A DNA stretch of 64,000 nucleotides from QWPN01 sp041746715 (GCA_041746715.1 JBGTGN010000156.1:1-64000); one strand, 5' to 3'. Positions 1 through 8,784 are shown, counted from the first letter of the stretch. Notes: generated from the sequence alone by a model not told the origin. Made by a program: numbers and translations.

Positions 1-1058
1 AGCCCGAGGGCGCACGGGCATGACACCACGACCACCGCCAGTCCCGCGAGAACGCCTGCCGCGGTCCCTCGATACCACCCATGCAAGCCACAGGTGACAA
101 CCGCCACGACGAGCACCGCCGGCAGAAACCAGGTGGCGATCTGGTCGGCTGTCCGCTGACTCCCGCTCGTTGACACCGCGGTGGTGACCACGGCAATGAG
201 CTGCTCGAGCGTGCCGGCGCCGGGTGGTGCTGTCACGGTCACCACAAGCTCGCCATCGAGGTTTGTTGTTCCACTTCGGACAACGTCGCCCGGGCCCCGC
301 ACTACCGGCTCGCTTTCACCACTGACCGTTCGTTCGTCCATGGCAGCACATCCTGATGCGATCACGGCGTCAACAGGCACTTGCTCCCCCGGCAGGATTC
401 GCAACGCGTCTCCCACCTCCACATCAGCCAGCGGAATTTCTACTTCTGAAGTCGTTCCGATGTCCTGCCTACCTGTCGCCTCGCGGAGCCGTCGCACGCG
501 ATCAGGCAGGAGTGACTCGAGGTCACGAAGCGCTGCGGTCGTCTGGAGCTTTCCCGAGGCCTCGAACCACCGGCCAAGCGTCACGGCCACAAGCACCATG
601 CACGCGACCTCAAAGTAGACATGCCCCTCGCCCTGCCAGGTGGCCCAGGCCGAGATTGCAAAGGCCGCGGCCACGCCACTGACGAGCAAGATATCAATCG
701 AAAGCCGGCCCCGCCGCAGGTCCACCGCCGCGGACTCCACGAGCGGTCCACAGAGCAGGAGAAGCACCGGCACGGTAAAGACGAGCGACGCATATCGGGC
801 AAGGTCAAAGAGTGCCCTGGCCTGACCGCTTGTTTCGCTTGGCGATGTCTCCGACCACAAGAAAAACGTAAACACCATCACATTCATGGAGAAAAACGCC
901 GCCAGTCCCAGGCAGGTCATCATCCAGCGAGCCTGTCCATCAGCCCCACCCGCCGCCGTAATCGAAGCGGCAAAACGGCACCCCGAGCAGCAATACAACG
1001 GCCCACTATCCACGCCACCGCGAACCGGCAGGCCACAGTAGTTACACGCGGCATTCAT
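1..1058 (-). CDS. ccoI: P1B-type heavy-metal (copper) ATPase, CcoI/FixI-like, partial
   Basis: Membrane cation pump, most likely the copper pump that serves cbb3 oxidase assembly. The first 352 residues are visible and the gene leaves the window on the left. The N-terminus has a cysteine cluster (C5, C8, C23, C24, C27; CNYCG and YCCSGC) rather than a full HMA domain. Hydrophobic helices follow, then an actuator region with SGES near residue 246 (usually TGES), and the ion-binding motif SCPCALG sits at the cut edge. The phosphorylation and ATP-binding domains lie outside. It is last in the minus-strand oxidase cluster but is separated from it by 430 bases of repeat-rich DNA, so it may have its own promoter. 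The family is certain; copper specificity rests on the CPC motif and the context. Confidence 0.88.
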   Translation of the reverse strand, partial: MNAACNYCGLPVRGGVDSGPLYCCSGCRFAASITAAGGADGQARWMMTCLGLAAFFSMNVMVFTFFLWSETSPSETSGQARALFDLARYASLVFTVPVLLLLCGPLVESAAVDLRRGRLSIDILLVSGVAAAFAISAWATWQGEGHVYFEVACMVLVAVTLGRWFEASGKLQTTAALRDLESLLPDRVRRLREATGRQDIGTTSEVEIPLADVEVGDALRILPGEQVPVDAVIASGCAAMDERTVSGESEPVVRGPGDVVRSGTTNLDGELVVTVTAPPGAGTLEQLIAVVTTAVSTSGSQRTADQIATWFLPAVLVVAVVTCGLHGWYRGTAAGVLAGLAVVVVSCPCALG

Positions 1059-1060
1059 AC

Positions 1061-1156
1061 TTCACGACCGGCGGGGCATCCATCTTCACGACCGACGGGG
1101 CATCCATCTTCACGACCGACGGGGCATCCATCTTCACGACCGACGGGGCATCCATG
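1061..1156. repeat. Four tandem copies of a 24-bp unit
   Basis: The unit TTCACGACCGACGGGGCATC plus CATC occurs four times head to tail. Copy 1 differs by one base (GGC for GAC) and copy 4 in its last base. The period is a multiple of three, and on the minus strand the array reads as an octapeptide repeat MDAPSVVK, but the open frame around it has no convincing start or domain. It lies directly upstream of the ATPase start codon. Confidence 0.95.
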
Positions 1157-1489
1157 CCCCCGGCGGTCTTTGCGGCCCTCCGGCCGCCGGTCGCACCTCC
1201 GGGCTCCCGTACTCGAAACCGCTGCGGTGTGGTGCGCCGCAGCAACCGGGGCGCAGCCAACGGCGCTTCCAGCTCAGGGTGGCCCGTGCCGCAGAGCCGG
1301 CGTAGAAAACCGAGCGAAGCCAGGATAGCGAAGCGAGGTTTTCTCCGAGTGAGCGAAGGGCAGGATGCCCGGAGCGAACTGCTACACGCTCGGCGGGCCA
1401 TCCCTGGCCCCGGCGAGCTTGTCGGGCCTCCGCCCGACGGCCGACCTTCCTGGCGGCCGTGACATTGCCACCTCCAAACGGCTTCCCGC
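1157..1489. other. Non-coding, repeat-like intergenic DNA
   Basis: This stretch separates the small cbb3-cluster gene from the P-type ATPase. It is rich in short imperfect iterations of GAGCGAAG/AGCGAAGC and of GGC/CCG words. No reading frame here resembles a protein, and no clear terminator or promoter was recognised. Confidence 0.5.
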
Positions 1490-1699
1490 TCACGGTCGTT
1501 CGAGCAGTTCGATCTGCATTGCCGGAAGCAGAAACCGGATCGTGTACGTGACCGCAAAAATCCAAAAGCCGATCCAGATCGCCCGCACATACCATGGGAT
1601 GTCGTTGCCCACATAATGGTGGAAGCGATGTTCGGCGTGGGCCGAGGTGTCGGCGGCAGGAGGCTGCGATGCGGGGTCTGACATGACGGTTTCCTTCAT
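1490..1699 (-). CDS. Small single-span protein, CcoP-N-terminus-like stub of the cbb3 cluster
   Basis: A 69-residue protein with one membrane segment at about residues 38-60, preceded by the stretch YVGNDIPWYVRAIW. The layout (short cytoplasmic lead, one helix, very short tail) resembles the membrane anchor of CcoP without its haem domains; CcoQ is the alternative reading. No CXXCH motif is present. It overlaps the upstream gene by ATGA at 1696-1699, so translation is probably coupled. A second in-frame ATG at 1684 has AAGGAA at good spacing and could be the true start. A role as oxidase subunit is inferred from position. Confidence 0.6.
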   Translation of the reverse strand: MKETVMSDPASQPPAADTSAHAEHRFHHYVGNDIPWYVRAIWIGFWIFAVTYTIRFLLPAMQIELLERP

Positions 1700-2016
1700 G
1701 ATGCGGCGTGGCCGTGAGCGCCGCCGGCTGGGCTGCCTGAGGCACTGGCTGCGTCAATGCGGGCCTCATTCTCGAGAAATTCGTACTTCGGCTTCTCGAT
1801 ATCGCGAAACATTCCGTTCCATGCGGCCCAAAGGAGCATGCAGAAGAAGCCGGCGCTGGCCAGGAGATAGTTCATGATCGGGGCGACGGCAAACTCGCCC
1901 CCTTCTTCGCCCCGCGAGATGTGAACAAACTCGATGAACTTTCCGATAAAGCCATACATGCTCGGCAGCAGGATGAGCACCGCCATTCCAAGCGTGATCC
2001 AGGCCTGCCGGCTCAT
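1696..2016 (-). CDS. Small two-helix membrane protein of the cbb3 cluster
   Basis: A 106-residue protein with two predicted membrane helices (about residues 5-25 and 45-65) and a hydrophilic tail ending in an alanine- and histidine-containing stretch. I chose ATG at 2016 because GGAGG lies seven bases upstream. The frame stays open to a GTG at 2124 that would overlap the ccoO stop, but the extra 36 residues are low-complexity Gly/Arg/Pro. I do not recognise a family. Its place between ccoO and the CcoP-like stub suggests an accessory oxidase subunit. Confidence 0.6.
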   Translation of the reverse strand: MSRQAWITLGMAVLILLPSMYGFIGKFIEFVHISRGEEGGEFAVAPIMNYLLASAGFFCMLLWAAWNGMFRDIEKPKYEFLENEARIDAASASGSPAGGAHGHAAS

Positions 2017-2116
2017 GCCACGGCCTCCGGGGCCCGGCAAGTGGTCGTCGCCACCGCGGGGGGGCGGCCTCCGGCCTCCCGAGCGGCCGCGTGTCGTTGG
2101 CGGTGAAATCGTGGCA

Positions 2117-2761
2117 CTACTCACGGGTCACCTCCTCGAGCTCTTCGTAATACGGATACTCGGGCAGCCATGAGCCGAGCCATTGGACATACGTGATGAT
2201 GGCCAGACCTCGCCGGTTTGGCTTGTCGGGAGAGCCGTCGAAAAACCAGGGATACTCGGGCATCGGCGAGTTGTTCGAGACGACCGAGGGCTTGAAGAAG
2301 TGAACCGCATGCCAGTCGTTGCCGCGGCGGCCTCCTTCCCGCGACAGATCGGGGCCAACCCGCCGCGTGCCAAACATCACTGGCCGCTGAAGCTCATTTT
2401 CGTATTCCCACGTCTCTGAGACCGACCCGTATCGGAGCGACTCATTGGAGACCGGCCGCACAAACTGGCTGTGGCAGTGCCAGCAGCCTTCGCCGATGTA
2501 GATCTGCCGGCCCAGCCGCAAGGCTTCAGCACATTTCTCTTCGGTCACCTCACCAAAGGCCGCCTTGAACTGCTCAGGGTACCGCTGGGAGAGGTCTCGG
2601 AACTGCACCATGATCCGCTTGTTCTCGGCGACGAGCTCTTCGGCCGTCGCCTCGTGGCGGTCTTGGTACATGATCATCGGCACCGCGCCATTGCCGAGAA
2701 ACGCGAGCAGGAAAAAGCCTATGCCCGCGATGAAGAAGATGCCTGCTTTGCTTTCAAACAC
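2117..2761 (-). CDS. ccoO: cbb3-type cytochrome c oxidase subunit II
   Basis: Monohaem membrane-anchored cytochrome of the cbb3 terminal oxidase, passing electrons to the catalytic subunit CcoN. It has one N-terminal membrane helix (about residues 5-27) and a single haem-binding CWHCH followed by SQFVRPVSNE, a conserved CcoO signature; RVGPDLSREGG and NNSPMPEYPW further on are also typical. The 214-residue length fits the family. The start is GTG at 2761, with GGAGG nine bases upstream, overlapping the end of ccoN by eight bases. Confidence 0.95.
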   Translation of the reverse strand: MFESKAGIFFIAGIGFFLLAFLGNGAVPMIMYQDRHEATAEELVAENKRIMVQFRDLSQRYPEQFKAAFGEVTEEKCAEALRLGRQIYIGEGCWHCHSQFVRPVSNESLRYGSVSETWEYENELQRPVMFGTRRVGPDLSREGGRRGNDWHAVHFFKPSVVSNNSPMPEYPWFFDGSPDKPNRRGLAIITYVQWLGSWLPEYPYYEELEEVTRE

Positions 2762-4250
2762 GGAATTGTTCCTCCATGCCCTCGCCTACGAGTGCAGGGC
2801 CGTCGATTGGTTCCGCACCACGCCAGGTCATCCACAGGTCGTACACGAAGCAGAGCATGCCAGCGAACATCGCCAGGCCGGCGAACACGCGGGTGATCCA
2901 GAAGGGCTGCGAGCCGTCGGTCGAGGCGTCCCAGGGCTGGAGCGACGCCCAGTAGTAGCCCTGAAAGATGCCTGCAAGCGTGAGGTCAAGGAACATCACG
3001 AAGAGACCGCCGGCTGAAAGCCAGTAGTGGTATACGAGGAGCTTGCGGCTGTACCACGGCCGATTCAAAAGCCGGGGGAACAACTCGATCATGATGCCGA
3101 AGAGCCAGAGGCTAAACACACCGAACATCACGAGATGGGCATGGCCCACCACCCAGTCGGTGAAGTGAATGAGCTTCTGGAATGTGAGCGTCACCTGGAG
3201 CGCACACTGAAAACAGGTGATGAAGTAGAAGATCATTCCTGTGTAGAAGTAGCGGATCGGCAGATTCGTGAAGAACATGGAACTGCGGCCGGCGAGCGTG
3301 CCAAAGAAGTTGATCACGACCGTGGCCACCACGAGCTCCACGGCGATCGTCGAGATGACAGCCCCGTACTGGAGGAACATCGGGATCGGCGTGTAGAGGA
3401 AGTGGTGGATGCCCTGGAGGGGATAGAAGAAGGCCAGGCCCCAGAAGCCAACGAGCGAAAGGCCGTGGCTCCAGATCGGTTTCTTGAGCAGGATCGGCAC
3501 GAAGTAATACATGAGGCCCCAGCCGAGCGGCGTCACAAAGAGGCCTACGAGATCGTGGATAAAGAGGCCGCCGATGGCCCCCGCGCTCGTGCCGCCGACG
3601 GTGTATTCCGGCAGGAGATTTCCCATGGCATACGTGAGGAAGGTCCAGACAAAGGCCGCCATGAAGTACCAGAGCGTCACATACATCGGCCCCTTGCTCT
3701 TGGCGATCGGCACCATGAAGTTGACCGCCACGAGGGCGAGACCAAGCAGGGCCACCGGGTCAATCCAAAAGGGCGTCTCGCCCCACTCGAGCCCCTGGGC
3801 CCCGAGGCTCATCGGGAGTTTCCATTCACGGGCCAGGTTCATGATCCAGGCCTGATCCTGGAGCGATGGGCCGATGATGATCGCCGCGGCCGTCGAGAGC
3901 ACGATGAACTGCCAGGCCCAGAAGATGAACCAGTTGAGGGCCTTGCTTGCGACAGGATGAAACGTCAGCCGCGGCACGGCCCAGTTGAGCGCGCCCAAAA
4001 ACGCGTTGGCCAGAAAGCCATAGGCGATCGCATTGGTATGCACCATCCGCCAGCGGCCGGGCGAAAAGAGCTCGATGCCTCGCAGCGGGTTCCAGTGGAC
4101 AAGCTGGAGCGCCATCAGGATGCCCGCGAGCATCGAAATCGTGAGGTAGGTAAGACCTGCCACGAAGAAGGCGCCGACGATTTTCTGATCGACGAGGGCC
4201 TCATGCGTCGGGGCGTCGGTGTGGGTGGCAGCAGCCGCAGCGTGGCTCAT
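2754..4250 (-). CDS. ccoN: cbb3-type cytochrome c oxidase catalytic subunit I
   Basis: Haem-copper oxidase catalytic subunit that reduces oxygen to water with high affinity. The 498-residue protein has about twelve membrane helices. Visible hallmarks are VHTNAIAYGF, the copper-site pair in GIHHFLYTP and the haem-ligand stretch VVGHAHLVMFG. The frame is open much further upstream, but ATG at 4250 (MSHAAAAATH) overlaps the stop of the preceding gene by ATGA, which fits coupled translation. Together with ccoO it defines the operon as a microaerobic cbb3 oxidase. Confidence 0.96.
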   Translation of the reverse strand: MSHAAAAATHTDAPTHEALVDQKIVGAFFVAGLTYLTISMLAGILMALQLVHWNPLRGIELFSPGRWRMVHTNAIAYGFLANAFLGALNWAVPRLTFHPVASKALNWFIFWAWQFIVLSTAAAIIIGPSLQDQAWIMNLAREWKLPMSLGAQGLEWGETPFWIDPVALLGLALVAVNFMVPIAKSKGPMYVTLWYFMAAFVWTFLTYAMGNLLPEYTVGGTSAGAIGGLFIHDLVGLFVTPLGWGLMYYFVPILLKKPIWSHGLSLVGFWGLAFFYPLQGIHHFLYTPIPMFLQYGAVISTIAVELVVATVVINFFGTLAGRSSMFFTNLPIRYFYTGMIFYFITCFQCALQVTLTFQKLIHFTDWVVGHAHLVMFGVFSLWLFGIMIELFPRLLNRPWYSRKLLVYHYWLSAGGLFVMFLDLTLAGIFQGYYWASLQPWDASTDGSQPFWITRVFAGLAMFAGMLCFVYDLWMTWRGAEPIDGPALVGEGMEEQFRV

Positions 4251-4906
4251 GCATCCTCCGTCTGCAGGCGGTAGGGGTGGAACAGGCCCCAGGGGTAGAT
4301 CACCGCCATCGTCCAGCCAAATACAAGATGGGTGGCCAGCGCCACCCACCACGGCAGATAGACCGGGTCGGTGCTCGTGATCCAGTTGCCACCGAAGAGG
4401 AGCGGCTGGAGCCACGAGAGGAGCAGGTAGAAATTGACGATCCACACCGCCACGGCCAGGACACTCGTCCACACCAGGCGGCCGAGGAGCGTTGCATGCG
4501 AGGCATAGCGGGTGAGCACAACATGAAAGACGATCCCCAGAAGCATGCCCGTCGCGATGTAGAGCACGCAGCCCATGGCAAGCGCCAGGCCGTTGTTGAA
4601 TGCAGGATCGAGGGCTCGCCCGCCGAGGCCAAACGTGAGGTACACCCGGATGAGCTCGAGAGGATCCTTTCCGGCGATCGTCGCCCCGACGATGTTGAAC
4701 ATGAGGCTCACGAGCGCCGCCACCATCCCCAGAAAAAATCCCGTTGTGGCGTAATACGTGAGGTAGTAGCCACGACGTGCCCACTCACCGGCCGCCTGGC
4801 CAAACGCCTCAGCATCAATTTCGGCCTGAAGCCGCGAGGCTTCGGCGCGAAGCTCCGTGAGCCGGGCTTCTCGTTCAGCGAGAGTCTCGATGCGCATGGG
4901 GTTCAT
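4247..4906 (-). CDS. Four-helix membrane protein of the cbb3 operon, unknown family
   Basis: A 219-residue protein with a charged, probably coiled-coil N-terminus (residues 1-38, rich in Glu, Arg and Ala) followed by four or five hydrophobic helices. It has no haem-binding or metal-binding motif. It is joined by ATGA overlaps both to the diheme cytochrome upstream and to ccoN downstream, so it is almost certainly made in step with the oxidase. A second ATG at 4897 is possible. A role in anchoring the cytochrome or in assembly is only an inference. Confidence 0.8.
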   Translation of the reverse strand: MNPMRIETLAEREARLTELRAEASRLQAEIDAEAFGQAAGEWARRGYYLTYYATTGFFLGMVAALVSLMFNIVGATIAGKDPLELIRVYLTFGLGGRALDPAFNNGLALAMGCVLYIATGMLLGIVFHVVLTRYASHATLLGRLVWTSVLAVAVWIVNFYLLLSWLQPLLFGGNWITSTDPVYLPWWVALATHLVFGWTMAVIYPWGLFHPYRLQTEDA

Positions 4907-6153
4907 GGCGATTCCTCGGTGACCACAAGAGCCCGGGCGTTGGCCCCAGTGGCATCAGAGGCCTCTTTCTCGGGCGTCTGCTGCTCCGCCTGCTTCTGGA
5001 GCACATCGAGAATCGCCTCGTGATCGGCCGTGGCGACCTCGTTGTTTTCGATGATCGACGTCACGAAGTGCACGAGGTGCCAGATGCGGTCGCTCCGCTC
5101 CTCGGGCGTCTCATTGATGGCGGTGTTGGGATCCTTCGACGATGGCATCGGCGTGCCGTTGATGCCCGAATAGATCCGTCGGTAGATATCCACAGGCCGG
5201 CGACCGCCGTGGAGCATGCCCATCGTGAGATCAGCCGGGTAGGCCGTGCGGCCCCAGATGTCTTGGCCCACGTCGGCCGATTTGCTGCCCTGGGCGTTCG
5301 TGCCGTGGCACTTCACGCAAGAGAGCTCGGCAAAGGCGATGGCGCCTGAGTGAATCGTCTCGGTCGTGCGGGGAGGGTTTACGGTGATCGGCCGCACGAG
5401 CTCACCCTCGGCCCGCTTCCATGATTCGGCGATATCGGTCACATACTCGGCCACCACCTCGGGATCGAAGTCGTCTTCCTCATCGAGCTCGTTTTCGGCG
5501 TCGCGGAGGAGCGCGATCTCGAGCTCCCCGCGTGAGGCAAGCACCTGCACATAGTCGATCACGGCATCGACATCCTCCTTCGGGAGGAATCGGAACGGCG
5601 GCATGCTCGTTCCCTTGGCGCCGTATTTGAGGATTCGCTCGAGATCCTCGCGGCGGGGTTTGGAGCCACGGGGCGTGGACGTGAACTTGAAGACGCCATT
5701 GCGGTAGTCACGCGGTGGCGGATTGAGGAAGGCACCGGCCGTCCCTTGGCCGTTGCCAGTCGTCCCATGGCAGCCGGCACACTGGGCGGTGTAGACCTCG
5801 CGGCCACGCTCGAGATGGAGGCGATCGAAGCCAGGCGCGTCACTCCCGGCGATCTTGTAGACACCGTCAGCCGGCCGGTCCTTGGATGCCTTTGGATCGT
5901 CTTCCTCGGCGGCCGCCTCGTAGGTGGCGTAGGCCTTTTCAACCGCCTCATCGTCGGGCAGGGCCATCCGCGGATTGGCCGGCGTGCCGTGAAACATCGC
6001 CAAATATGCTGCCACCTGGGCCGTGTGCTTGGCGGGCAGTTCGAGCTTGTCAGTTTCGGCACGGAGCTCAAACGTGGAGTCGGGGAGTCGTGAGCAGCCA
6101 CTCGCTGCCAGGGCAACGACGAGCCAGGCTGCGGGGCGAAAGCGAGAGGGCAT
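4903..6153 (-). CDS. Diheme cytochrome c lipoprotein of the cbb3 operon
   Basis: Exported cytochrome with two haem-binding sites, CAGCH at residues 125-129 and CVKCH at 279-283, separated by an acidic linker. The N-terminus MPSRFRPAAWLVV ends in a lipobox ALAASGC with C20 as the lipidated residue. I chose ATG at 6153 because it gives a standard lipoprotein signal; ATG at 6192 would add 13 residues. It heads an operon with ccoN and ccoO and no ccoP gene is present, so it probably replaces the diheme subunit CcoP, tethered by lipid. GTSMPPFRFLP and GTPMPSSKDP are the expected methionine-ligand regions. Confidence 0.9.
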   Translation of the reverse strand: MPSRFRPAAWLVVALAASGCSRLPDSTFELRAETDKLELPAKHTAQVAAYLAMFHGTPANPRMALPDDEAVEKAYATYEAAAEEDDPKASKDRPADGVYKIAGSDAPGFDRLHLERGREVYTAQCAGCHGTTGNGQGTAGAFLNPPPRDYRNGVFKFTSTPRGSKPRREDLERILKYGAKGTSMPPFRFLPKEDVDAVIDYVQVLASRGELEIALLRDAENELDEEDDFDPEVVAEYVTDIAESWKRAEGELVRPITVNPPRTTETIHSGAIAFAELSCVKCHGTNAQGSKSADVGQDIWGRTAYPADLTMGMLHGGRRPVDIYRRIYSGINGTPMPSSKDPNTAINETPEERSDRIWHLVHFVTSIIENNEVATADHEAILDVLQKQAEQQTPEKEASDATGANARALVVTEESP

Positions 6154-6352
6154 GCGAGGGTCCGAAGATGATCGAAGGCTCAACTCCTTCATGAGTACCA
6201 AACCAAAGTTTTTGCACCAAACGGAGCGAGAAGTTTTTTCTTCGGCTTGCACATCTTCGCACCGATCGGGCACGATGATTTCTTGTGGGATGCCGCCCCG
6301 GCATCTCCAATGGGGCCACCGTTCCCCCTTTCCCTGGATTTCACAGTTCATC

Positions 6353-7180
6353 ATGGCAAAAACCAAGAGCCGCCCTGCGGCCGACATTTCATCCCTGCTC
6401 ACCTCGGCCGAAAAGAAGGTTCTCGACGGCTCCCTCGGTGCCTCGCTCTCCGCCGCCACCCAGGCACAGCTTCGGGAAGCCAGGAAGCTGGCCCGCGGCC
6501 TTCGCGACAAGTGGCGAGATCTCTTCAGCCGTCAAACGATCGCAACCAAACGAAAGCCCGCTGCCGCGGCCGACAAGGCCAATACCCGATCGAAGGACAA
6601 GGCAGACCTCTTTGGCGAGGCTGTCCAGCGGATCGAGGCCCGGCTAACGGAGCTGGCCGCAGGTGTTTCAGCCGCTGTGGCTGGTACCAAGCCAGCGACG
6701 AAGGCTGGCCGAACGTCGGCTGCGCGGTCGGTGACCAAGTCCTCGCGTCAGGCTGGCCATCGCGAGACGCGGGCGACTGTTCGCGGTGAGCTCTCGGACG
6801 TTGTCACCACAATGAATGTGGCGGCGAGAAGAAGAAAGACGGCGAAGTCGAAGACCAAAGCCAACCCGAAGGCATCGCCCGCGGCTGCCAAGGCTGCTGC
6901 TTCAGCGAGCGAGCCGGTCCAGCCAACGGGCGTGGCGTCGCGAAAGAAGACGCGGCCCGCCAAGCCGATCATTTCAAAGAAGGCCCGTCAGGCCGGGAAG
7001 CGCGATGCCCTGGCCGCCTCCGGAACCGGGCAGGCTGTCGCGTTCGACGTGAAGAAGCAGCGGAAGGCTGGCGCCAAGCTCAAGGCGGCGCGACTCAAGC
7101 TCGATGGTCAGACCACCCGGCGAAAAGGTGTTGTGCTGTCCAACACCAAGCGGAAGCAGGCCCGCCGCGACTCACGGTAG
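6353..7180 (+). CDS. Lys/Ala-rich histone H1-like protein with an N-terminal helical domain
   Basis: A 275-residue basic protein. Residues 1-65 form a plausible folded helical domain (LLTSAEKKVLDGS, REARKLARGLRDKWRD). From about residue 65 to the end it is low-complexity Lys/Arg/Ala with repeated KKxRxAK-type patches, like bacterial histone H1 homologues (Hc1 type) that bind DNA. The N-terminal part may be a tetramerisation or regulatory domain. ATG at 6353 starts the first plausible segment; the frame is open upstream but non-protein-like. It is divergent from the cbb3 operon. DNA binding is inferred from composition only. Confidence 0.75.
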   Translation: MAKTKSRPAADISSLLTSAEKKVLDGSLGASLSAATQAQLREARKLARGLRDKWRDLFSRQTIATKRKPAAAADKANTRSKDKADLFGEAVQRIEARLTELAAGVSAAVAGTKPATKAGRTSAARSVTKSSRQAGHRETRATVRGELSDVVTTMNVAARRRKTAKSKTKANPKASPAAAKAAASASEPVQPTGVASRKKTRPAKPIISKKARQAGKRDALAASGTGQAVAFDVKKQRKAGAKLKAARLKLDGQTTRRKGVVLSNTKRKQARRDSR

Positions 7181-7296
7181 GTGGGGATGAACGAACACGC
7201 GTCCTGTTTGCTTGCAACCAAAAGTCGGAAGGCAACAGCCGAAAGCGGACCCCCTGAAATCGGGATTCGGTGGACGACCATGGAGTGTCTCTGGTG

Positions 7297-8457
7297 ATGA
7301 TCCCAACCCCGGTTCAAGGGCAGGCTCCGGCCCACTACGAGCGCGAGCCGCATGCGGGCTCTGCCGATCTGCGGCGAATCGGCAGCCACCCTGACTTCTG
7401 GTATCCGCTGGCCCGCTCGAGGCAGATCAAGCGGGGCAAGGCCATCGGCGTTTCATTCGCTGGCGACCCGATCGCGCTTGTGCGAACCGAAAGCGGGCGG
7501 GTGTTTGCTGTCGAGGACCGCTGTGCACATCGGCAGGTACCGCTGCACACGGGGGTGGTGGAGGGGGAGCGTCTGCGGTGCTGTTACCACGGCTGGACCT
7601 ACGACGGCTGTGGCCGCTGCGTGACGATTCCCTATCTCGACAAGGCCCGCACCCTGCCCAACGGCGTGCGAGGGTATCCCTGCCGCGAGGCATACGGCCT
7701 GGTGTTCGTGTTTCCGGGAGACTCCGCGAAGGCCGAGAGCACGCCGTTTCCGGAGATACCGTCGCATGCCGATCCGCGGTACAAGACACGCGTTCTCGAT
7801 CGGCGTGTGGGCTGTCACTATTCGTTCATGCACGAGAATCTGATGGACATGAACCATCAGTTTCTCCATCGCACGCTCATGGGAAAGATTTCGACGATCT
7901 TCCTCGGCATGCGGCGAACGGAGAAACGCCTGGAGGCCGACTACACCTTCTCCCGCAAGGGTGGCCGCCAGCCGATTGGTGAGCGGTTCATCATTGGCGG
8001 GTCGTCTCCGAACAAGAATGGTACGGCTGGGAGGGCGATCGAATCCGCCGGCACACGGTCTTCGGACTCGCCACCCGAGCATGATCTCATGACGATCACG
8101 ACCGACTATCCCTACCAAACGCTCCGCTTCTGGACCGCCGGCAGCACGGAGCCGTCCCTTGATCTCTGGAACTGCTATGTGCCGGTCGATAGGCAGCAGC
8201 GTGTGAATCACACGCATGGCCTGATGATGATCCGCCGGCCGCGGATTCCTGGCGTGATCCACCTGCTGTGGCCATTCATCGTGTGGTTTACCAACGGGAT
8301 TTTCGCTGAGGACCGCTGGATCGTCGAGGAGGAGCAGCGGGCCTTCGACGCCCAAGGGGCCGACTGGAACCAGGAAGTGTTTCCGTTGATCCGCGAGCTC
8401 AAGCAGCTCCTCACCGAGAAGGGCATTGCCCTGCCCGTCGAGGCACCGCGACTCTAG
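7297..8457 (+). CDS. Rieske non-haem iron oxygenase, alpha-subunit type
   Basis: A 386-residue oxygenase. The N-terminal Rieske domain carries the [2Fe-2S] ligands in CAHRQVPL and CCYHGWTYDG. The catalytic domain shows a mononuclear-iron pattern ENLMDMNHQFLH, with two histidines five residues apart. The substrate cannot be read from the sequence. ATG at 7297 has GGAG 11 bases upstream; a GTG at 7270 would add nine residues. No reductase or ferredoxin partner is adjacent. The stop codon overlaps the far end of a decayed porin gene on the opposite strand. Confidence 0.88.
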   Translation: MIPTPVQGQAPAHYEREPHAGSADLRRIGSHPDFWYPLARSRQIKRGKAIGVSFAGDPIALVRTESGRVFAVEDRCAHRQVPLHTGVVEGERLRCCYHGWTYDGCGRCVTIPYLDKARTLPNGVRGYPCREAYGLVFVFPGDSAKAESTPFPEIPSHADPRYKTRVLDRRVGCHYSFMHENLMDMNHQFLHRTLMGKISTIFLGMRRTEKRLEADYTFSRKGGRQPIGERFIIGGSSPNKNGTAGRAIESAGTRSSDSPPEHDLMTITTDYPYQTLRFWTAGSTEPSLDLWNCYVPVDRQQRVNHTHGLMMIRRPRIPGVIHLLWPFIVWFTNGIFAEDRWIVEEEQRAFDAQGADWNQEVFPLIRELKQLLTEKGIALPVEAPRL

Positions 8458-8720
8458 AAACGCTGAATCATGTCGAAGCCAAGCATGGTCTGTTGATTGC
8501 TGATGCCATCGTTGAATGCCCGACGGCCGCCCTATGGTCCACCAGCAAAGTCCCAACGAAATGCGGGACGCATCATGAAGTTGCCGGTGACGACAGCAAA
8601 CGTAGTCGCGAACGTGTTGGCATCAGTCTTGATCCGGGCACGGCCGAGGAAGTTTGCATCGGAGAATTCCGAAGCGAGCGTATTCCAGCCATTGACAAGG
8701 CCGCGGTGCGGGCCCCGGGC
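8454..8720 (-). pseudogene. Remnant of an outer-membrane porin/beta-barrel gene
   Basis: On the minus strand one frame reads a barrel-like C-terminus: segments such as NTFATTFAVVTG and MMRPAFRWDFAGG, then an in-frame TAG at 8532-8534, then FNDGISNQQTMLGFDMIQRF ending in a terminal Phe before the stop. Alternating hydrophobic strands, the NQQT segment and the final Phe are typical of planctomycete outer-membrane porins. Only about 85 codons remain and the upstream part is missing, so it is a truncated, stop-interrupted relic. Its position between the Rieske and oxidase genes explains an otherwise empty 330-base gap. Confidence 0.65.
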
Positions 8721-8784
8721 GGCGACGGAGGAGGGCCCCATCGGGCGTTGCCCGGCATAGAATGCCAGCGGCACGGAGCGACTC

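Noticed and set aside
1061..1156. CRISPR array
   Set aside because: The 24-base units abut directly with no spacers.
1042..1614. Protein with MDAPSVVK octapeptide repeats on the minus strand
   Set aside because: The frame overlaps the clearly coding small cbb3 gene and the ATPase start, has no ribosome-binding site, and outside the repeat it is Arg/Ser-rich. I kept the DNA repeat but not a CDS.
3027..4274. 415-codon plus-strand open frame
   Set aside because: Antisense of ccoN; extreme His/Glu/Arg content.
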